Assembly: GCA_038062615.1 (NCBI GenBank)
Contig: JBBTWV010000076.1
Location: 1-14,284 of the forward strand
DNA length: 14,284 bases
Origin: JBBTWV01 sp038062615
GTDB taxonomy: Bacteria; Patescibacteriota; Gracilibacteria; UBA1369; UM-FILTER-53-11
Direction: 5' to 3'
Shown: positions 13,949 through 14,284 of the stretch, piece by piece
Position numbering within the stretch: position 1 is the first letter of the stretch
Layout of the letters: the number at the start of each line of letters is the position of its first letter
Notes under the pieces: model-generated
Database searches by the model: none
What the model was told of the DNA's origin: nothing
What the model saw: only the letters and a program-made list of their open reading frames with translations
Translations under genes and position numbers: made by a program

Positions 13949-14179
13949 ATGAATGACTCGACGCTTCCACCTTCTGTCCCGCCACCTCAACAGCCTGCGG
14001 CCTCTGCGCCTCAAACAGCCGTTTCGCGCATTGTTTTTTATTGTAAGGACTGCCGCAAATTAGTGGATGCCGTAAAGATCGGCCGCAAGTACGTTTATAA
14101 ATGCCCCGCCTGCCACACCAAGAATGTGGCTTTTGGCACGGAAAAAAGCATCAAGAGTTTTTATCACGTGGAAAAATAA
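13949..14179 (+). CDS. Small zinc-ribbon protein
   Basis: A 76-residue protein with a Pro/Ala/Gln-rich N-terminus (1-25), then a zinc ribbon formed by CKDC (C32, C35) and CPAC (C52, C55) with basic residues between the knuckles (GRKYVYK). The four cysteines should bind one zinc ion. Such ribbons serve protein or nucleic-acid contacts, and no specific function follows. It lies 13 bp after the four-helix membrane protein gene and is probably co-transcribed with it. The tail-like N-terminus could contact the Pro/Ala-rich tail of its neighbour. The frame is complete (ATG to TAA). Confidence 0.75.
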   Translation: MNDSTLPPSVPPPQQPAASAPQTAVSRIVFYCKDCRKLVDAVKIGRKYVYKCPACHTKNVAFGTEKSIKSFYHVEK

Positions 14180-14214
14180 TTTCCGGTGGCCTTGCGTGAA
14201 TATTAATTTCTGCT

Positions 14215-14254
14215 TTGGTTTCCGCGTGCGCGGGATAAACCAATTAATTTGGTT
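14215..14254 (+). terminator. Possible terminator after the zinc-ribbon gene
   Basis: TTGGTTT (14215-14221) pairs with AAACCAA (14237-14243), and the inner CCGC with GCGG, leaving a short asymmetric bulge. The AACCAA arm can instead pair with TTGGTT (14249-14254). It lies 36 bases after the stop codon, but only a loose AT-rich sequence rather than a clean T-run follows. Confidence 0.35.
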
Positions 14255-14284
14255 GAATTTTGGGTCTGCATGTGACTGATTTGC

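Noticed and set aside
1..14284. tRNA, rRNA, transposase, integrase, attachment-site or toxin-antitoxin genes
   Set aside because: No T-loop and acceptor-stem patterns, no rRNA-like stretches and no recognisable mobile-element proteins were found on either strand.

Overview
The window looks like a chromosome segment of a Patescibacteria (CPR)-type bacterium. The reasons are a compact alanyl-tRNA synthetase of the kind I associate with that group, DUF4012-type and other envelope proteins of unknown function, very tight gene packing and almost no Shine-Dalgarno sequences. TGA ends the NAD kinase and glycosyltransferase genes, so the genetic code is standard and the UGA-glycine lineages (Gracilibacteria, Absconditabacteria) are unlikely. 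I cannot fix the class from sequence alone.

Layout. Positions 14-4705 (minus strand) hold three envelope-type genes read leftward: a membrane-anchored DUF3352-like protein, a DUF4012 protein 15 bp behind it, and a secreted fibronectin-III protein ending in two copies of a small repeat domain. A 45-bp divergent promoter region separates them from alaS (4751-6748, plus). Two hypothetical genes follow, the second interrupted by an in-frame TAG. Positions 7648-10475 carry two divergent secreted proteins: a low-complexity adhesin or fibre-like protein (minus) and a Lys/Pro-rich protein with a jelly-roll-like C-terminal domain (plus). NAD kinase (minus) comes next. Positions 11376-11947 lack a recognisable large gene but hold a promoter, a short structured RNA with competing antiterminator and terminator stems, and a 70-residue ORF. 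A GT4 glycosyltransferase (minus) and, divergently, a four-helix membrane protein with a zinc-ribbon partner close the window.

How the parts relate. Most protein genes concern the cell surface (anchored or secreted proteins, glycosyltransferase) and alternate with housekeeping genes (alaS, nadK). No defence system, prophage, transposase, CRISPR array, tRNA or rRNA is visible. The most notable non-coding signals are the candidate attenuator or small RNA at 11461-11661, TATAAT-like boxes lying only 6-9 bases before five start codons (suggesting leaderless transcripts), and short repeats inserted in frame into alaS and the glycosyltransferase gene.
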